Notes: generated by a model from the letters alone, not told the origin. Shown: positions 8,160 through 16,329, counted from the stretch's first letter. The stretch is 64,000 nucleotides of DNA from JBPYFK01 sp051984675 (GCA_051984675.1 JBPYFK010000020.1:62001-126000), one strand, 5' to 3'. Program-made: numbers and translations.

Positions 8160-10082
8160 TCACCCCCGCCCGTCCCGGGCCTTGGCCCGGGACCGCTCGC
8201 GGGCGCGCTGCGTGCCGTCGAGCACGACCTTGCGCACCCGGATCGCCTCCGGCCCCACCTCGACGCACTCGTCCTGGGAGCAGAACTCCAGCGCCTCTTC
8301 CAGAGCCAACTTGCGGGGCCGAGCCAACCGCTCCAGCTCGTCGGCGGTCGACGAGCGCATGTTGGTGAGCTTCTTCTCCTTGGTCACGTTGACGTCAAGG
8401 TCCTCGGCACGCGGGTTCTCCCCGACGACCATCCCCTCGTACACGTCCGCGCCCGGCTCGACGAAGAACGTCCCGCGGTCGGCCAACTGCAGCATCGCGT
8501 ACGTGGTCACCGCACCCGATCGGTCGGCGACCAGCGACCCGGTGTGCCTGGTGCGCAACTCGCCCACCCACGGCGAATAGCCCTCGAAAACGTGGTTGGC
8601 GATCCCCGCTCCCCGCGTTTCGGTGAGGAAGTCCGTCCGAAAACCGATCAGTCCCCGCGCCGGGATGACGTAGATGAGCTTGATACGCCCGGTGCCATGC
8701 CCGTCCATCGTCTCCATCTGCCCTTTGCGGGCGGCGAGTAACTGGGTGACCGCGCCCAGGTGCTCCTCGGGAATATCGAGAGTCAACCGCTCGAACGGCT
8801 CACAGAGTTGGCCGTCCACGGTCTTGGTCACGACCTGCGGTTTGCCCACGGTGAGTTCGAACCCCTCGCGGCGCATGGTCTCCACGAGCACGGCGAGGGC
8901 CAGCTCACCGCGGCCCTGCACCTCCCAGGTGTCCGGCCGTTCGGTAGGGAGCACGGCGACGCTGACATTGCCGATCAGTTCCGCGTCGAGGCGGTTCTTC
9001 ACCAGCCGCGCCGTGAGCTTGGAACCACCGTTGCGTCCGGCCAGCGGCGAGGTGTTGACGCCGATCGTCATCGAGATCGCGGGGGCGTCCACAGTGATAC
9101 GCGGCAGCGGTTCCGGGGCTTCGGGCGCGGCGAGGGTGTCCCCGATGGTGATCTCCGGGATACCCGCGATCGCGACCAGATCGCCGGCGGCGGCTTCCTC
9201 TGCCGGCACTCGCTCGAGGTTCTCCGTGATCAGCAGTTCGCTGATGCGGACCTGCTCCACATTGCCGTCGCCCCGGCACCAGGCGACGGTCTGCCCCTTG
9301 CGGATCTTGCCGGCATGCACCCGGCACAGTGCGATCCGGCCGAGGAACGACGACGCGTCGAGGTTGGTGACCAGAGCACGCAACGCAGCCTCCGGGTCAC
9401 CCACCGGCGCCGGCACGTAATCCAGGAGGGTGTCGAACAGCGCCGTGAGATCGCCGTCTGGCACCTCGCCGTCGGCGGGAACGGTGCGGCTGGCGCGACC
9501 CGATCGCGCTGAGGCATAAATCACCGGCAGATCCAGCACGGATTCGTCGGCGCCGACCTCGGCGGCGAGATCCAGCAACAGCTCCTGTGCCTCGTCGACG
9601 ACCTCAGCGATCCGGGCGTCAGGACGGTCGACCTTGTTGACCACGAGGATCACCGGCAGCCCAGCGGCAAGCGTCTTGCGCAGCACGAACCGGGTTTGCG
9701 GCAACGGGCCTTCGCTGGCGTCGACCAGCAACAACACGCCGTCGACCATGGACAGCGCGCGCTCCACCTCACCACCGAAATCGGCGTGGCCCGGCGTGTC
9801 CACGACGTTGATCGTGACCTCGCCGTCCGCCGTCCGCCGCTGGATGGCGGTGTTCTTCGCCAGGATGGTGATGCCCTTCTCCCGTTCCAGGTCGTTGGAG
9901 TCCATCACCCGGTCGACCGGTTCGGCGCGTTCACCGAACGCGCCCGACTGCCGCAACATCGCGTCCACCAGGGTGGTCTTGCCATGGTCGACATGCGCCA
10001 CGATGGCGACATTGCGCAGGTCGGTGCGAACGCTGCTGGCAGCGACACTGGTTGCGGGCACGCGGGCACTCCTGGTCGTCAC
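8160..10082 (-). CDS. typA: Ribosome-associated translational GTPase TypA/BipA
   Basis: 640 residues, EF-G family GTPase involved in ribosome assembly and stress responses. G1 is AHVDHGKTTL (residues 29-38), switch II DTPGHADFGGEVERALSMVD, G4 VNKVDRPDAR, followed by beta-barrel and EF-G III/V-like domains and the TypA C-terminal domain (GRIKLIYVIPARGLIGFRTD, then RNMRSST-like NMRSSTADELERLA). The first about 20 residues are not conserved in the family, so a second in-frame GTG (MPATSVAAS) is an alternative start. Synteny with mycobacterial typA-lpqW is kept. Confidence 0.94.
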   Translation of the reverse strand: MTTRSARVPATSVAASSVRTDLRNVAIVAHVDHGKTTLVDAMLRQSGAFGERAEPVDRVMDSNDLEREKGITILAKNTAIQRRTADGEVTINVVDTPGHADFGGEVERALSMVDGVLLLVDASEGPLPQTRFVLRKTLAAGLPVILVVNKVDRPDARIAEVVDEAQELLLDLAAEVGADESVLDLPVIYASARSGRASRTVPADGEVPDGDLTALFDTLLDYVPAPVGDPEAALRALVTNLDASSFLGRIALCRVHAGKIRKGQTVAWCRGDGNVEQVRISELLITENLERVPAEEAAAGDLVAIAGIPEITIGDTLAAPEAPEPLPRITVDAPAISMTIGVNTSPLAGRNGGSKLTARLVKNRLDAELIGNVSVAVLPTERPDTWEVQGRGELALAVLVETMRREGFELTVGKPQVVTKTVDGQLCEPFERLTLDIPEEHLGAVTQLLAARKGQMETMDGHGTGRIKLIYVIPARGLIGFRTDFLTETRGAGIANHVFEGYSPWVGELRTRHTGSLVADRSGAVTTYAMLQLADRGTFFVEPGADVYEGMVVGENPRAEDLDVNVTKEKKLTNMRSSTADELERLARPRKLALEEALEFCSQDECVEVGPEAIRVRKVVLDGTQRARERSRAKARDGRG

Positions 10083-10228
10083 GTTGGGAAAGGTCGGTGG
10101 CCGCGCAGGTCGCCCGTTCTCCGGTCATCACATCGCGATAACAGGTGGTCCCTCGCCCGACGCAGGCCGTGACCGGTGTGCATGCAAGGGGGACGCGCAG
10201 CCCTCACCAGGGTAGTCCAGGCTTCCTT

Positions 10229-10251
10229 CGGAACACGCCGGGCGTGTTCCG
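10229..10251. promoter_or_regulatory. 23-bp perfect palindrome upstream of typA
   Basis: CGGAACACGCC-G-GGCGTGTTCCG: 11-bp arms around a single central G. It lies between the typA start (minus, 10082) and the small gene starting at 10360 (plus). It could be a dimeric repressor operator or an RNA hairpin in a typA leader. No T-run follows on either strand, so a simple terminator is less likely. Confidence 0.6.
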
Positions 10252-10304
10252 TGCAACATGACCCAGGCGGTGCACGTGGCTACGCCAACATCGAGTTGAC
10301 GCGA

Positions 10305-10323
10305 TGAGGTTAGGCTCGCCTAT
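10305..10323 (+). promoter_or_regulatory. IdeR/DmdR-like iron box in a promoter
   Basis: The 19 bases TGAGGTTAGGCTCGCCTAT match the actinobacterial iron box TTAGGTTAGSCTAACCTAA at 15 of 19 positions. A TTGACG -35-like hexamer lies at 10296-10301 and TATGCT at 10321-10326, so the box would overlap the promoter of the small gene at 10360, the usual arrangement for iron-dependent repression. The consensus is from family knowledge; regulation is inferred. Confidence 0.6.
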
Positions 10324-10359
10324 GCTGCCCACGTCTCGCTGTACTCGAAGGAAGCTGTC

Positions 10360-10530
10360 GTGGGCAAAGACACGGTCAAGGTCAAGCGAAAGTGCTGCCA
10401 GTCGACACCGCCCTGCAAGCGGTGCCCGATCGTCGTCCTGCGCCAAGCACTCAAAGAATCGAAGGAACGCGAGACGAAGAAACAACAGAAGAAAGAGAAG
10501 AAACGGAAGAAGAAGGCCGAGAGAAAGTAG
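10360..10530 (+). CDS. Small Cys- and Lys-rich protein, function unknown
   Basis: A 56-residue ORF starting at GTG 10360 (MGKDTVKVKRKCCQSTPPCK then RCPIVVLRQALKE) preceded by GAAGGAAG. It has four cysteines in a CC-x5-C-x2-C pattern (residues 12-22), which could bind a metal, and an extremely basic Lys/Glu/Arg-rich C-terminal helix (KKEKKRKKKAERK). Small proteins of this layout are common in actinobacteria, but I know no assigned role. It sits behind an IdeR-like box, which suggests iron-responsive expression. The coding call rests on the start, the RBS, length and composition. Confidence 0.75.
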   Translation: MGKDTVKVKRKCCQSTPPCKRCPIVVLRQALKESKERETKKQQKKEKKRKKKAERK

Positions 10531-10570
10531 GGCCACCGCTTCTGCCGATGAGGTTCATCCAGATGGCTGG

Positions 10571-11419
10571 CTAGTCCGCCAGCAGGGCACGCAGTGAATG
10601 CACCAACAACCGGTCAGCTTCGAGCCAGTCCAGCGTCGGCAGATCAGTGCCATTGATCCATCGCACCGCCTGGTGTTCCACAGCGCGTGGCACTGCGGTG
10701 TGATCGCGTAGTTCGGCCGCGTGAATGCGCAGAAGCATGCCATTGGGCAACGGCACGTCCGTCCCCACTCGGCCACACGGACGTACCGTGACGTCGAGTT
10801 CCTCCGCACATTCCCGGACGATGGCGTCCACTTCCCGCTCACCGGATTCCACCCGACCGCCCGGCAATTCCCAGCGTCCGGCGTGATCGGCCGGATAGTG
10901 TCGCTGCTGCGCCAGCATGAGTCCATTATGGACTATCGCGGCGCCGACCACGATCTCGGCTTTCGTCCAGCATTGGGCGAGCGCACGCACGCCGGCTGCC
11001 CGCCGGTCGAGCAGCTTCCGCACGAAGCGCCGGACCAGCGGGACACCGATGAGCCGACCCAGCAGCCCGCACGGCGACGACCACTCCAGGGTGTCGGTCA
11101 GCAACGTTTCAGCACCAGCCTCGGTCAGGACCGTGTCATGCCGGAGGAACGGCAGCGGGCCCGAGATCAGGACCGAGGTGAACCGGTCGGCATCCGCGCG
11201 TATCACGCGGGTTTTCAGGGCGCCGACGTGAAGCGGGATACCCACAGGCCCGAACATGATCTCGTCGCCGGGCGCCAGCAGGACGCCGGCTGCTGTCGTG
11301 GCACGTCCACGCACGCCAAGCGCGAGTAGCCCTTGCTCGGCTGTCCGCGTGTGCCGCAGCGCGGCCCCCACCGTGGACATCGGTGCCTTGACCAAAGCCG
11401 TGGTTCGCAGCACGGTCAC
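10571..11419 (-). CDS. SRPBCC-Nudix fusion hydrolase
   Basis: 282 residues from GTG 11419 (VTVLRTTALVKAPMSTVGAA). A longer reading begins inside a hairpin repeat and is rejected. The N-terminal about 140 residues look like an SRPBCC/polyketide-cyclase-type ligand-binding fold. The C-terminal about 130 form a Nudix domain with a complete Nudix box (GGRVESGEREVDAIV then RECAEELDV) like MutT/CTP pyrophosphohydrolases. In mycobacteria mutT2 lies near typA, so this may be the local MutT2 equivalent with an added domain. Substrate is unknown; candidates are 8-oxo-dGTP or 5-methyl-CTP-like nucleotides. Confidence 0.82.
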   Translation of the reverse strand: MTVLRTTALVKAPMSTVGAALRHTRTAEQGLLALGVRGRATTAAGVLLAPGDEIMFGPVGIPLHVGALKTRVIRADADRFTSVLISGPLPFLRHDTVLTEAGAETLLTDTLEWSSPCGLLGRLIGVPLVRRFVRKLLDRRAAGVRALAQCWTKAEIVVGAAIVHNGLMLAQQRHYPADHAGRWELPGGRVESGEREVDAIVRECAEELDVTVRPCGRVGTDVPLPNGMLLRIHAAELRDHTAVPRAVEHQAVRWINGTDLPTLDWLEADRLLVHSLRALLAD

Positions 11420-11799
11420 GTGACCGCATCCTGCCGCACCGGTGCGGTCGAGGCACCGGGCGGGTGTGGTGAAAGACGCTTTCACTGCATTCCGCCATCG
11501 GCAGGCCGGACCGATCGGCGGTGAAGGCGTCCTTCACCACTCTCACCACAGCGGCCCAGGTGGCCTCGGGTAATACTCGAGTCCCAGCTAGTCATTGCTG
11601 GCGAGGTCCAGGACGTTCTGGTCACTTGGGGGCGCGTGCGCAGCGCTGTGATAAGACCGGCTCGACGGCGCGCCGGACCTGTCCGAACCGCACAACACCG
11701 GCGCGACGCCGTTGTCCGCCGGTGCCGTGCGTGTGGACTGGCCATTCAGGCATGATCTGCGGCTATGCGGCGGTATCAAGAGGGGGAAGGAGGCCAGCG
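11420..11799. other. Divergent gap before bioD
   Basis: 380 bases between the Nudix gene (minus) and bioD (plus). It holds a paired hairpin element (11468-11538). Open readings through it begin in the repeat and have no family resemblance. Bases 11540-11780 should contain the bioD promoter, but no clear box or BirA/BioQ-type palindrome was found. Confidence 0.5.
11468..11538. repeat. Hairpin element, paired arms (divergent gap)
   Basis: Left arm 11468-11488 (GGTGAAAGACGCTTTCACTG plus C) and right arm 11518-11538 (GCGGTGAAGGCGTCCTTCAC plus C), spacer 29 bases. The right arm is itself a perfect GTGAAGG-CGT-CCTTCAC hairpin. Confidence 0.86.
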
Positions 11800-12537
11800 A
11801 TGGCTGGACGCGTCATGGTCGTCACGGGAACCGGGACCGAGGTCGGCAAGACCGTGGTGACAGCGGCGCTGGCGGCGGTGTCAAGACAAGCCGGCGAGCG
11901 CGTGGCCGTCGTCAAGGCCGCACAGACCGGTGTGCGCGGCGACGAACCCGGCGATGTCGACGAAGTCCGCCTGCTTGTCGGCGACATCACGGGGCACGAA
12001 GTAGCGCGATACCCGGAACCGCTTGCGCCCTTTACAGCCGCCAGACGCTCGTCTCGGCCGCCGGTGCGACCAGACGACGTAGCGGAAGCCGTGGACAAGT
12101 TGGCCGGTAGTCACGATCTGGTGCTGGTCGAAGGGGCCGGGGGGCTCCTGGTCCGTTACGACGAGCAGGGAGCCACGCTCGCGGACATCGCTGCCGCGCT
12201 GGACGCCCCAGTCCTGGTCGTCGCGCACGCGGGGCTCGGCACGCTCAACACTACGGCTCTGACGGCCGAGGCTCTGGGTTCCCGCGGGCTGCACTGCGCG
12301 GGTGTGGTCATCGGGAGCTGGCCAGGCCGGCCAGACCTGGCCTGCCGTTGCAATCTCGCTGACCTGGACGACGCTGCGGGCGCACCCCTGCGGGGCGCGC
12401 TCCCTGAGGGCGCGGGTTCGCTGGGCCCTGACGAATTCCGGCGCGTCGCTCGCGAGAGCGTGTCACCGGAGCTCGGCGGTATCTGGTACGCCGCCGAGTT
12501 CGCGTCCCGGTGGGCTCCTCCTACCCCTCCGATGTAG
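11800..12537 (+). CDS. bioD: Dethiobiotin synthetase
   Basis: ATP-dependent carboxylation of 7,8-diaminopelargonate to dethiobiotin. 245 residues from ATG 11800, which follows GGAAGGAGG by seven bases; longer upstream readings cross the hairpin repeat. Motifs: P-loop GTGTEVGKTVVTAAL (residues 10-24), VKAAQTGV with the substrate Lys, and VEGAGGLLVRYDEQG. The usual bioA, bioF and bioB neighbours are absent here, so the rest of the pathway must be elsewhere. The last residues (SRWAPPTPPM) are not conserved. Confidence 0.92.
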   Translation: MAGRVMVVTGTGTEVGKTVVTAALAAVSRQAGERVAVVKAAQTGVRGDEPGDVDEVRLLVGDITGHEVARYPEPLAPFTAARRSSRPPVRPDDVAEAVDKLAGSHDLVLVEGAGGLLVRYDEQGATLADIAAALDAPVLVVAHAGLGTLNTTALTAEALGSRGLHCAGVVIGSWPGRPDLACRCNLADLDDAAGAPLRGALPEGAGSLGPDEFRRVARESVSPELGGIWYAAEFASRWAPPTPPM

Positions 12538-12560
12538 GTATCGACCGTCGGTCCACTGCC

Positions 12561-12860
12561 TCAGGCCCCGGCGAGCGCCTCGACCGCTCCATCGATCTCT
12601 TCGGCCATCGACACGTCGGCGGCGGTGATCCCGCCTGCCGAGTGTGTGGTGCAGGAGAAGGTCACCGTCCGCCAGCGCACATCGATGTCTGGATGGTGGT
12701 GCTCGGTTTCCGCGATCTCGGCGATCCGGTTCACAGCCTGGATGGCCTGAGGAAAGCTCGCGAACTCCACGCTGCGCGTCAGCTTCGGCCCGTCTTGCCG
12801 CCACTCGGGAAGGTGCTGGAGGGCCTCAGCCACCTGATCGTCGTTGAGCAGTTCAGCCAT
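12561..12860 (-). CDS. 4a-hydroxytetrahydrobiopterin dehydratase (PCD/DCoH family)
   Basis: 99 residues from ATG 12860 (MAELLNDDQVAEALQHLPEW); ATG 12869 (MLVMAELL) is an equally possible start. The active-site motif EHHHPDIDVRWRTVTFSCTT matches the PCD signature [EDKH]-x3-H-[HN]-P-x5-[YW]-x9-[HW]. The family recycles oxidised pterin cofactor. No aromatic amino acid hydroxylase is next to it, and many bacterial members have no known partner, so its substrate here is uncertain. Confidence 0.88.
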   Translation of the reverse strand: MAELLNDDQVAEALQHLPEWRQDGPKLTRSVEFASFPQAIQAVNRIAEIAETEHHHPDIDVRWRTVTFSCTTHSAGGITAADVSMAEEIDGAVEALAGA

Positions 12861-12940
12861 AACCAACATGGTGACGCGCGGCAGCGGCATCCGCGACCCC
12901 AGTCGATCAAGGGGGTGGCGACGCCGACGTGGGTGGGATG

Positions 12941-13030
12941 TGTGAGAGACGCTTTCACTGCACACTGCTCGGTCGACCGGGTCAGGCTTTGGGTCGGGCC
13001 GGGCTGAACGCAGTGAAAGCGTCTCTCATA
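12941..13030. repeat. Hairpin element with covarying arms (3' of mop)
   Basis: Left arm 12941-12961 (TGTGAGAGACGCTTTCACTG plus C) and right arm 13010-13030 (GCAGTGAAAGCGTCTCTCAT plus A). Both arms carry the same departure from the usual unit (GAGAGACG opposite CGTCTCTC), so the pairing is preserved by a compensating change. Confidence 0.86.
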
Positions 13031-13043
13031 CCAACCACCCGTG

Positions 13044-13253
13044 TCACTCGACGGCGAGCATGATCTCGGTGGACTTCACCAGAACCGTGACCGGAGTGCC
13101 GGGTCTCAGCCCGAGATCCTCGACGGCGTCCCTGGTGATCGACGCGATGACCGGCTGGCCGCCCTCCAAGGCGACCTTGACGACCGCCATGACGTCGCCC
13201 GCGTCCACTTCCGTGACGGTCCCCGGAAGCCGGTTCCGGGTGGACATCCGCAT
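13044..13253 (-). CDS. Molybdopterin/molybdate-binding Mop (TOBE) domain protein
   Basis: A single 69-residue TOBE/Mop domain. I chose ATG 13253, which follows GGAGAGGAGG by five bases (MRMSTRNRLPGTVTEVDAGD); the much longer reading upstream is low-complexity. The pattern STRNRLPGTV...VKVALEGG...ITRDAVEDLGLRPGTPV is typical of small molybdate-binding Mop proteins that buffer oxyanions in the cytoplasm. No modABC genes are nearby. Confidence 0.88.
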   Translation of the reverse strand: MRMSTRNRLPGTVTEVDAGDVMAVVKVALEGGQPVIASITRDAVEDLGLRPGTPVTVLVKSTEIMLAVE

Positions 13254-13365
13254 CTCTTCCTCCTCTCCGGCGGTGCCTGCCGCCGGCCTCAAGGAGAGTG
13301 TGTGGGCCACGCAGTCGATGCGCACGCGCCACGATTCGATCGAAGTACCACCCGAACCGGCGCTA

Positions 13366-14049
13366 TCATGATCGACTGACATCCCCAGGTTTCCGCGCCA
13401 CCAGGTAAGCCTGCTGTATTCGCTCCTCACCCTCACCCTCACCCTCATCCTCGTCCGGCTCACGCAGCATCCGAGCGCGTAGGACCAGGCCCACGTGGCT
13501 CAGTAGCTCGGCCACGCGGTCCGGCGACCGCCGCTGGAAGTAGAGCGACACCGGGTGGCCGAATGGCTCGGTCACATGCAACGGCTCCTGCCTAACGTGA
13601 AACCCGAGCAGCACGTGACCGCCCGGAGCCAGCATCCGATGGAACTCGGCGAAAACCTCCGGCAGCTTCCCCTCCGGGAAGTGGATGATGGAATACCAGG
13701 CCACGATGCCGCCAAGGGCACCATCGGGCAGGTCCAGAGCGGTCATCGAACCTTCGTGGAACCGCACGCCCGGGTGCGCACGCCGGGCGAGCGCGACCAT
13801 TTCGGGCGACAGGTCGACGCCGAACACGCGCAACCCCAGGGCGTGCAGGTGGGCAGTGACGTTTCCAAAGCCGCACCCGAGGTCGGCGATCGGACGGCCA
13901 TCGACACCCCCCACGAGTTCCGCGAACCCGGCGAGCAGTGCCCGGTCCAGCGGCTTGGCGGCTAGTGCAGCACGGAAACGTTCAGCGTGGTCGGTGGCCA
14001 CGGCGTCGTAGAACACCCGAGCAGCGCGCAGGAAGCCTGGTTCGGACAC
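13366..14049 (-). CDS. Class I SAM-dependent methyltransferase
   Basis: 227 residues. Motif I ADLGCGFGNVTAHL (around residue 55), motif II FGVDLSPEMVALAR with the ribose-binding Asp, then FHEGSMTALDLPDGALGGIV and LAPGGHVLLGFHV, the normal methyltransferase_11/25 order. The C-terminal tail contains a short acidic repeat (DEDEGEGEGEE) built from a GAGGGT-type microrepeat in the DNA. Substrate unknown; no biosynthetic neighbours. Confidence 0.86.
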   Translation of the reverse strand: MSEPGFLRAARVFYDAVATDHAERFRAALAAKPLDRALLAGFAELVGGVDGRPIADLGCGFGNVTAHLHALGLRVFGVDLSPEMVALARRAHPGVRFHEGSMTALDLPDGALGGIVAWYSIIHFPEGKLPEVFAEFHRMLAPGGHVLLGFHVRQEPLHVTEPFGHPVSLYFQRRSPDRVAELLSHVGLVLRARMLREPDEDEGEGEGEERIQQAYLVARKPGDVSRS

Positions 14050-14385
14050 AGCGGAGCACCATAGTCGTTGGCGGTGACATCACGCCTTACCCACGTTGGG
14101 CGGCTCCAGGTATCCCTGACCGGGGTTAATGTGTGTTGATGCTCTGGCCGTTGCGGGTGGTTGTCGGATCCGTGCGACGGCTGCGGGTTCGTCGGAATGA
14201 CTGTCCACGGGGTGTGCACTGGTGGAGGCTGTTGTGGACTGAGATTCCCCCACCGGGCCTCGGCTGGAGTACTGGGAATGCGCAGCGTGCCGTGCGATGA
14301 CGATCGAACCGTCCAGCAAGTTCTGACGCTCCTCAGGCGAAATCCCGAGTCGATGCTCCGCGAGCGCGCTGTTCGTGAAGGCGTC
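14050..14385. other. Gap with possible gene remnant
   Basis: 336 bases without a convincing gene. On the plus strand one frame reads DPCDGCGFVGMTVHGVC (about 14162-14220), and a different frame reads EYWECAACRAMTIEPSSKF to a stop (about 14266-14325). Two CxxC pairs in shifted frames could be a decayed small zinc-ribbon gene. A degraded hairpin unit (14374-14390) touches the end of the permease gene. Minus-strand readings here look random. Confidence 0.35.
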
Positions 14386-14390
14386 CTACG
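14374..14390 (+). repeat. Degraded hairpin unit at a permease gene end
   Basis: CGTGAAGGCGTCCTACG resembles the right arm GTGAAGGCGTCCTTCAC. It overlaps the stop codon of the permease gene on the other strand. Confidence 0.4.
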
Positions 14391-16329
14391 AGCCTTGGAA
14401 AGCGCGGAGCCGGGGCTTGGCGTTGTAGGGCACGATGGTGGCAGCGGCTTCGGGCATGGCGCTGATGACCCGAGCGATCTGGTCGGCCGTGCGGTCGTGC
14501 ATAAGGCGTCCCAGTGTCCCGTACGTGCGGCGGGGTAGGACCACGGTAACCCCGGTGCCTTCGTGCTTAGCGGCGGTCTCCAGCACGAGTTTCTGGGCGG
14601 CCCGGGTGATACGACGGTCAGGACAATCAATGATCCTCAACGGGACCGGGATATCGAACTCGTCCCACCGCTGCTGAAGCCGTTCCGCGAGTGCCGTATC
14701 GAGCACAAAATGCACTGCTGTCACCTTTGCGGTGCGCAGGCTGCGCGCATAGCGCAGTGCCTCGAGCACTGCCAGGTCCACACCGTTCACCAGCACCAGC
14801 GCCTCGTGGCGCGCGATGTTGGGCGGCCGTACCGCCGTGCCCTTGACCTCGTCGAGAATCGCGGATTCGGCACGGTACTCCTGATTGAGGCGGATCAGAC
14901 CAGCCACCAGCAGGGGGAAGATCACCACAACCAGCCACGCGCCTTCGGTGAACTTCGCCACCGCGAAGATCGCCACCACCAGCGTGGACAGGATCCCAGC
15001 CGAAAGGTTGATCACCAGCCGACGGCGCCAACCCCGCTGCCGGTGCCGCAGGTGGTACCGGGTCATGCCGTACCCAGCGACGGCGAAGCCGGTGAACACC
15101 CCGATGGCATAAAAGGGCACCAGTGCGTTCACCGTGCCGCCAGTGATGATCAGCAACGCCACCGACAGGGCCGTGAGCACAAGGATGCCATTCGAAAACA
15201 CCAACCGGTGTCCCCGTTTGGTCATCTGCCGCGGAAGAAAACGATCCTCGGCCACGAAACTCGCCAGGAACGGAAACCCGTTGAAGCTCGTGTTCGCACC
15301 GGTAAACAGGATCAGTGCCGAAGCGAACTGCAGCATCCCGTACAGCACCGTGCCCAGCGGGCCGAACCCGAACACCGCATGCGCTTCCTGGGACAGCACC
15401 GAGGGATAGCCGCTCTCATACGGCGTGGCATGCGTGACGAATGCCAGGTAGGACACCCCGGCCACCAAGAACCCCAGCATAGCGGCCATGACCGTGAGCA
15501 CCCGCCGCGCGTTCGCGCCACGCGGGTTCTGGAAGGCACTCACCGTGTTCGAGATCGCTTCCACCCCGGTCAACGACGACCCGCCGTTAGCGAACGCGCG
15601 CAGCACCACCAGCGCCGTCGCCCCCATCACCAGCCCGTTGCCCTGCCCCATCGGCACCGCACCCGGCAGATGCGCCGGGTCGTACACCGGCAACCCCGTG
15701 GTGAGAGCCCGGACCACGCCCACCACGATCATCCCGCCGACCATGACCACGAACAGGTACGTCGGGACCGCGAACGGCCGACCCGCCTCCCGCAATCCGC
15801 GCAGGTTGGCGTAACACAGCAAGCAGACCACGCCAACTGTGATCTCCAAGCTCAGCGGTCCGAGCGCCGGTATCGCCGAGACCACCGCTACCGTGCCGGC
15901 GGAGGTCTGCACCGCCACGGTGACCACGTAGTCGATCAGAAGCGCCGCCGACGCGACCTGTGCCGCCTTCGGTCCAAAGTTCTCCCGCGCCACCACATAC
16001 GAACCCCCGGCCCGGGTGTACACGCTGACCACCTGCCGGTACGAAGCCGCCACCAGCACGAGGATCAGCAAGATCACACCGGTAATCGGCAGCACCAGGG
16101 AGAACGCGGCCAGTCCCGCATAGGGCAGCAGTTCCAGCAGGATCTCCTCGGTGCCGTACGCCGAGGACGAGATCGCATCGGGCGCCAGCACGCCCAAGGC
16201 CACAGGGTTCGACAGCCGCTCGAACCGCAACTGCGCCGTAGTCAACGGGCGCCCCAGCAGCACCCGTTTGGCAAGATATCTCATCGACTCGGGCACAGAA
16301 GTTCGAACGCCCTCACGCTGCGCAGTCAC
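14386..16329 (-). CDS. APC-superfamily permease, KimA-like (potassium or amino acid transport)
   Basis: 647 residues, 12 predicted membrane segments followed by a cytoplasmic domain of about 160 residues. The N-terminal half closely resembles Bacillus KimA (YdaO): RVLLGRPLTT, DAISSSAYGTEEIL, YTRAGGSYVVARENFG, LLIDYVVTVAVQTSAGT, and LTGVEAISNTVSAFQNPRGANA. KimA is a high-affinity K+/H+ symporter controlled by c-di-AMP, so K+ uptake is the leading idea. Generic APC amino acid transport remains possible. The start may instead be ATG 16284 (MRYLAKRVLLG), which fits the family N-terminus better. Confidence 0.8.
   Translation of the reverse strand: MTAQREGVRTSVPESMRYLAKRVLLGRPLTTAQLRFERLSNPVALGVLAPDAISSSAYGTEEILLELLPYAGLAAFSLVLPITGVILLILVLVAASYRQVVSVYTRAGGSYVVARENFGPKAAQVASAALLIDYVVTVAVQTSAGTVAVVSAIPALGPLSLEITVGVVCLLCYANLRGLREAGRPFAVPTYLFVVMVGGMIVVGVVRALTTGLPVYDPAHLPGAVPMGQGNGLVMGATALVVLRAFANGGSSLTGVEAISNTVSAFQNPRGANARRVLTVMAAMLGFLVAGVSYLAFVTHATPYESGYPSVLSQEAHAVFGFGPLGTVLYGMLQFASALILFTGANTSFNGFPFLASFVAEDRFLPRQMTKRGHRLVFSNGILVLTALSVALLIITGGTVNALVPFYAIGVFTGFAVAGYGMTRYHLRHRQRGWRRRLVINLSAGILSTLVVAIFAVAKFTEGAWLVVVIFPLLVAGLIRLNQEYRAESAILDEVKGTAVRPPNIARHEALVLVNGVDLAVLEALRYARSLRTAKVTAVHFVLDTALAERLQQRWDEFDIPVPLRIIDCPDRRITRAAQKLVLETAAKHEGTGVTVVLPRRTYGTLGRLMHDRTADQIARVISAMPEAAATIVPYNAKPRLRAFQGS

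Noticed and set aside
13962..14630. A 222-codon minus-strand frame in the methyltransferase/permease gap
   Set aside because: Overlaps two better genes at both ends and has Ser/Pro/Arg-rich random composition.
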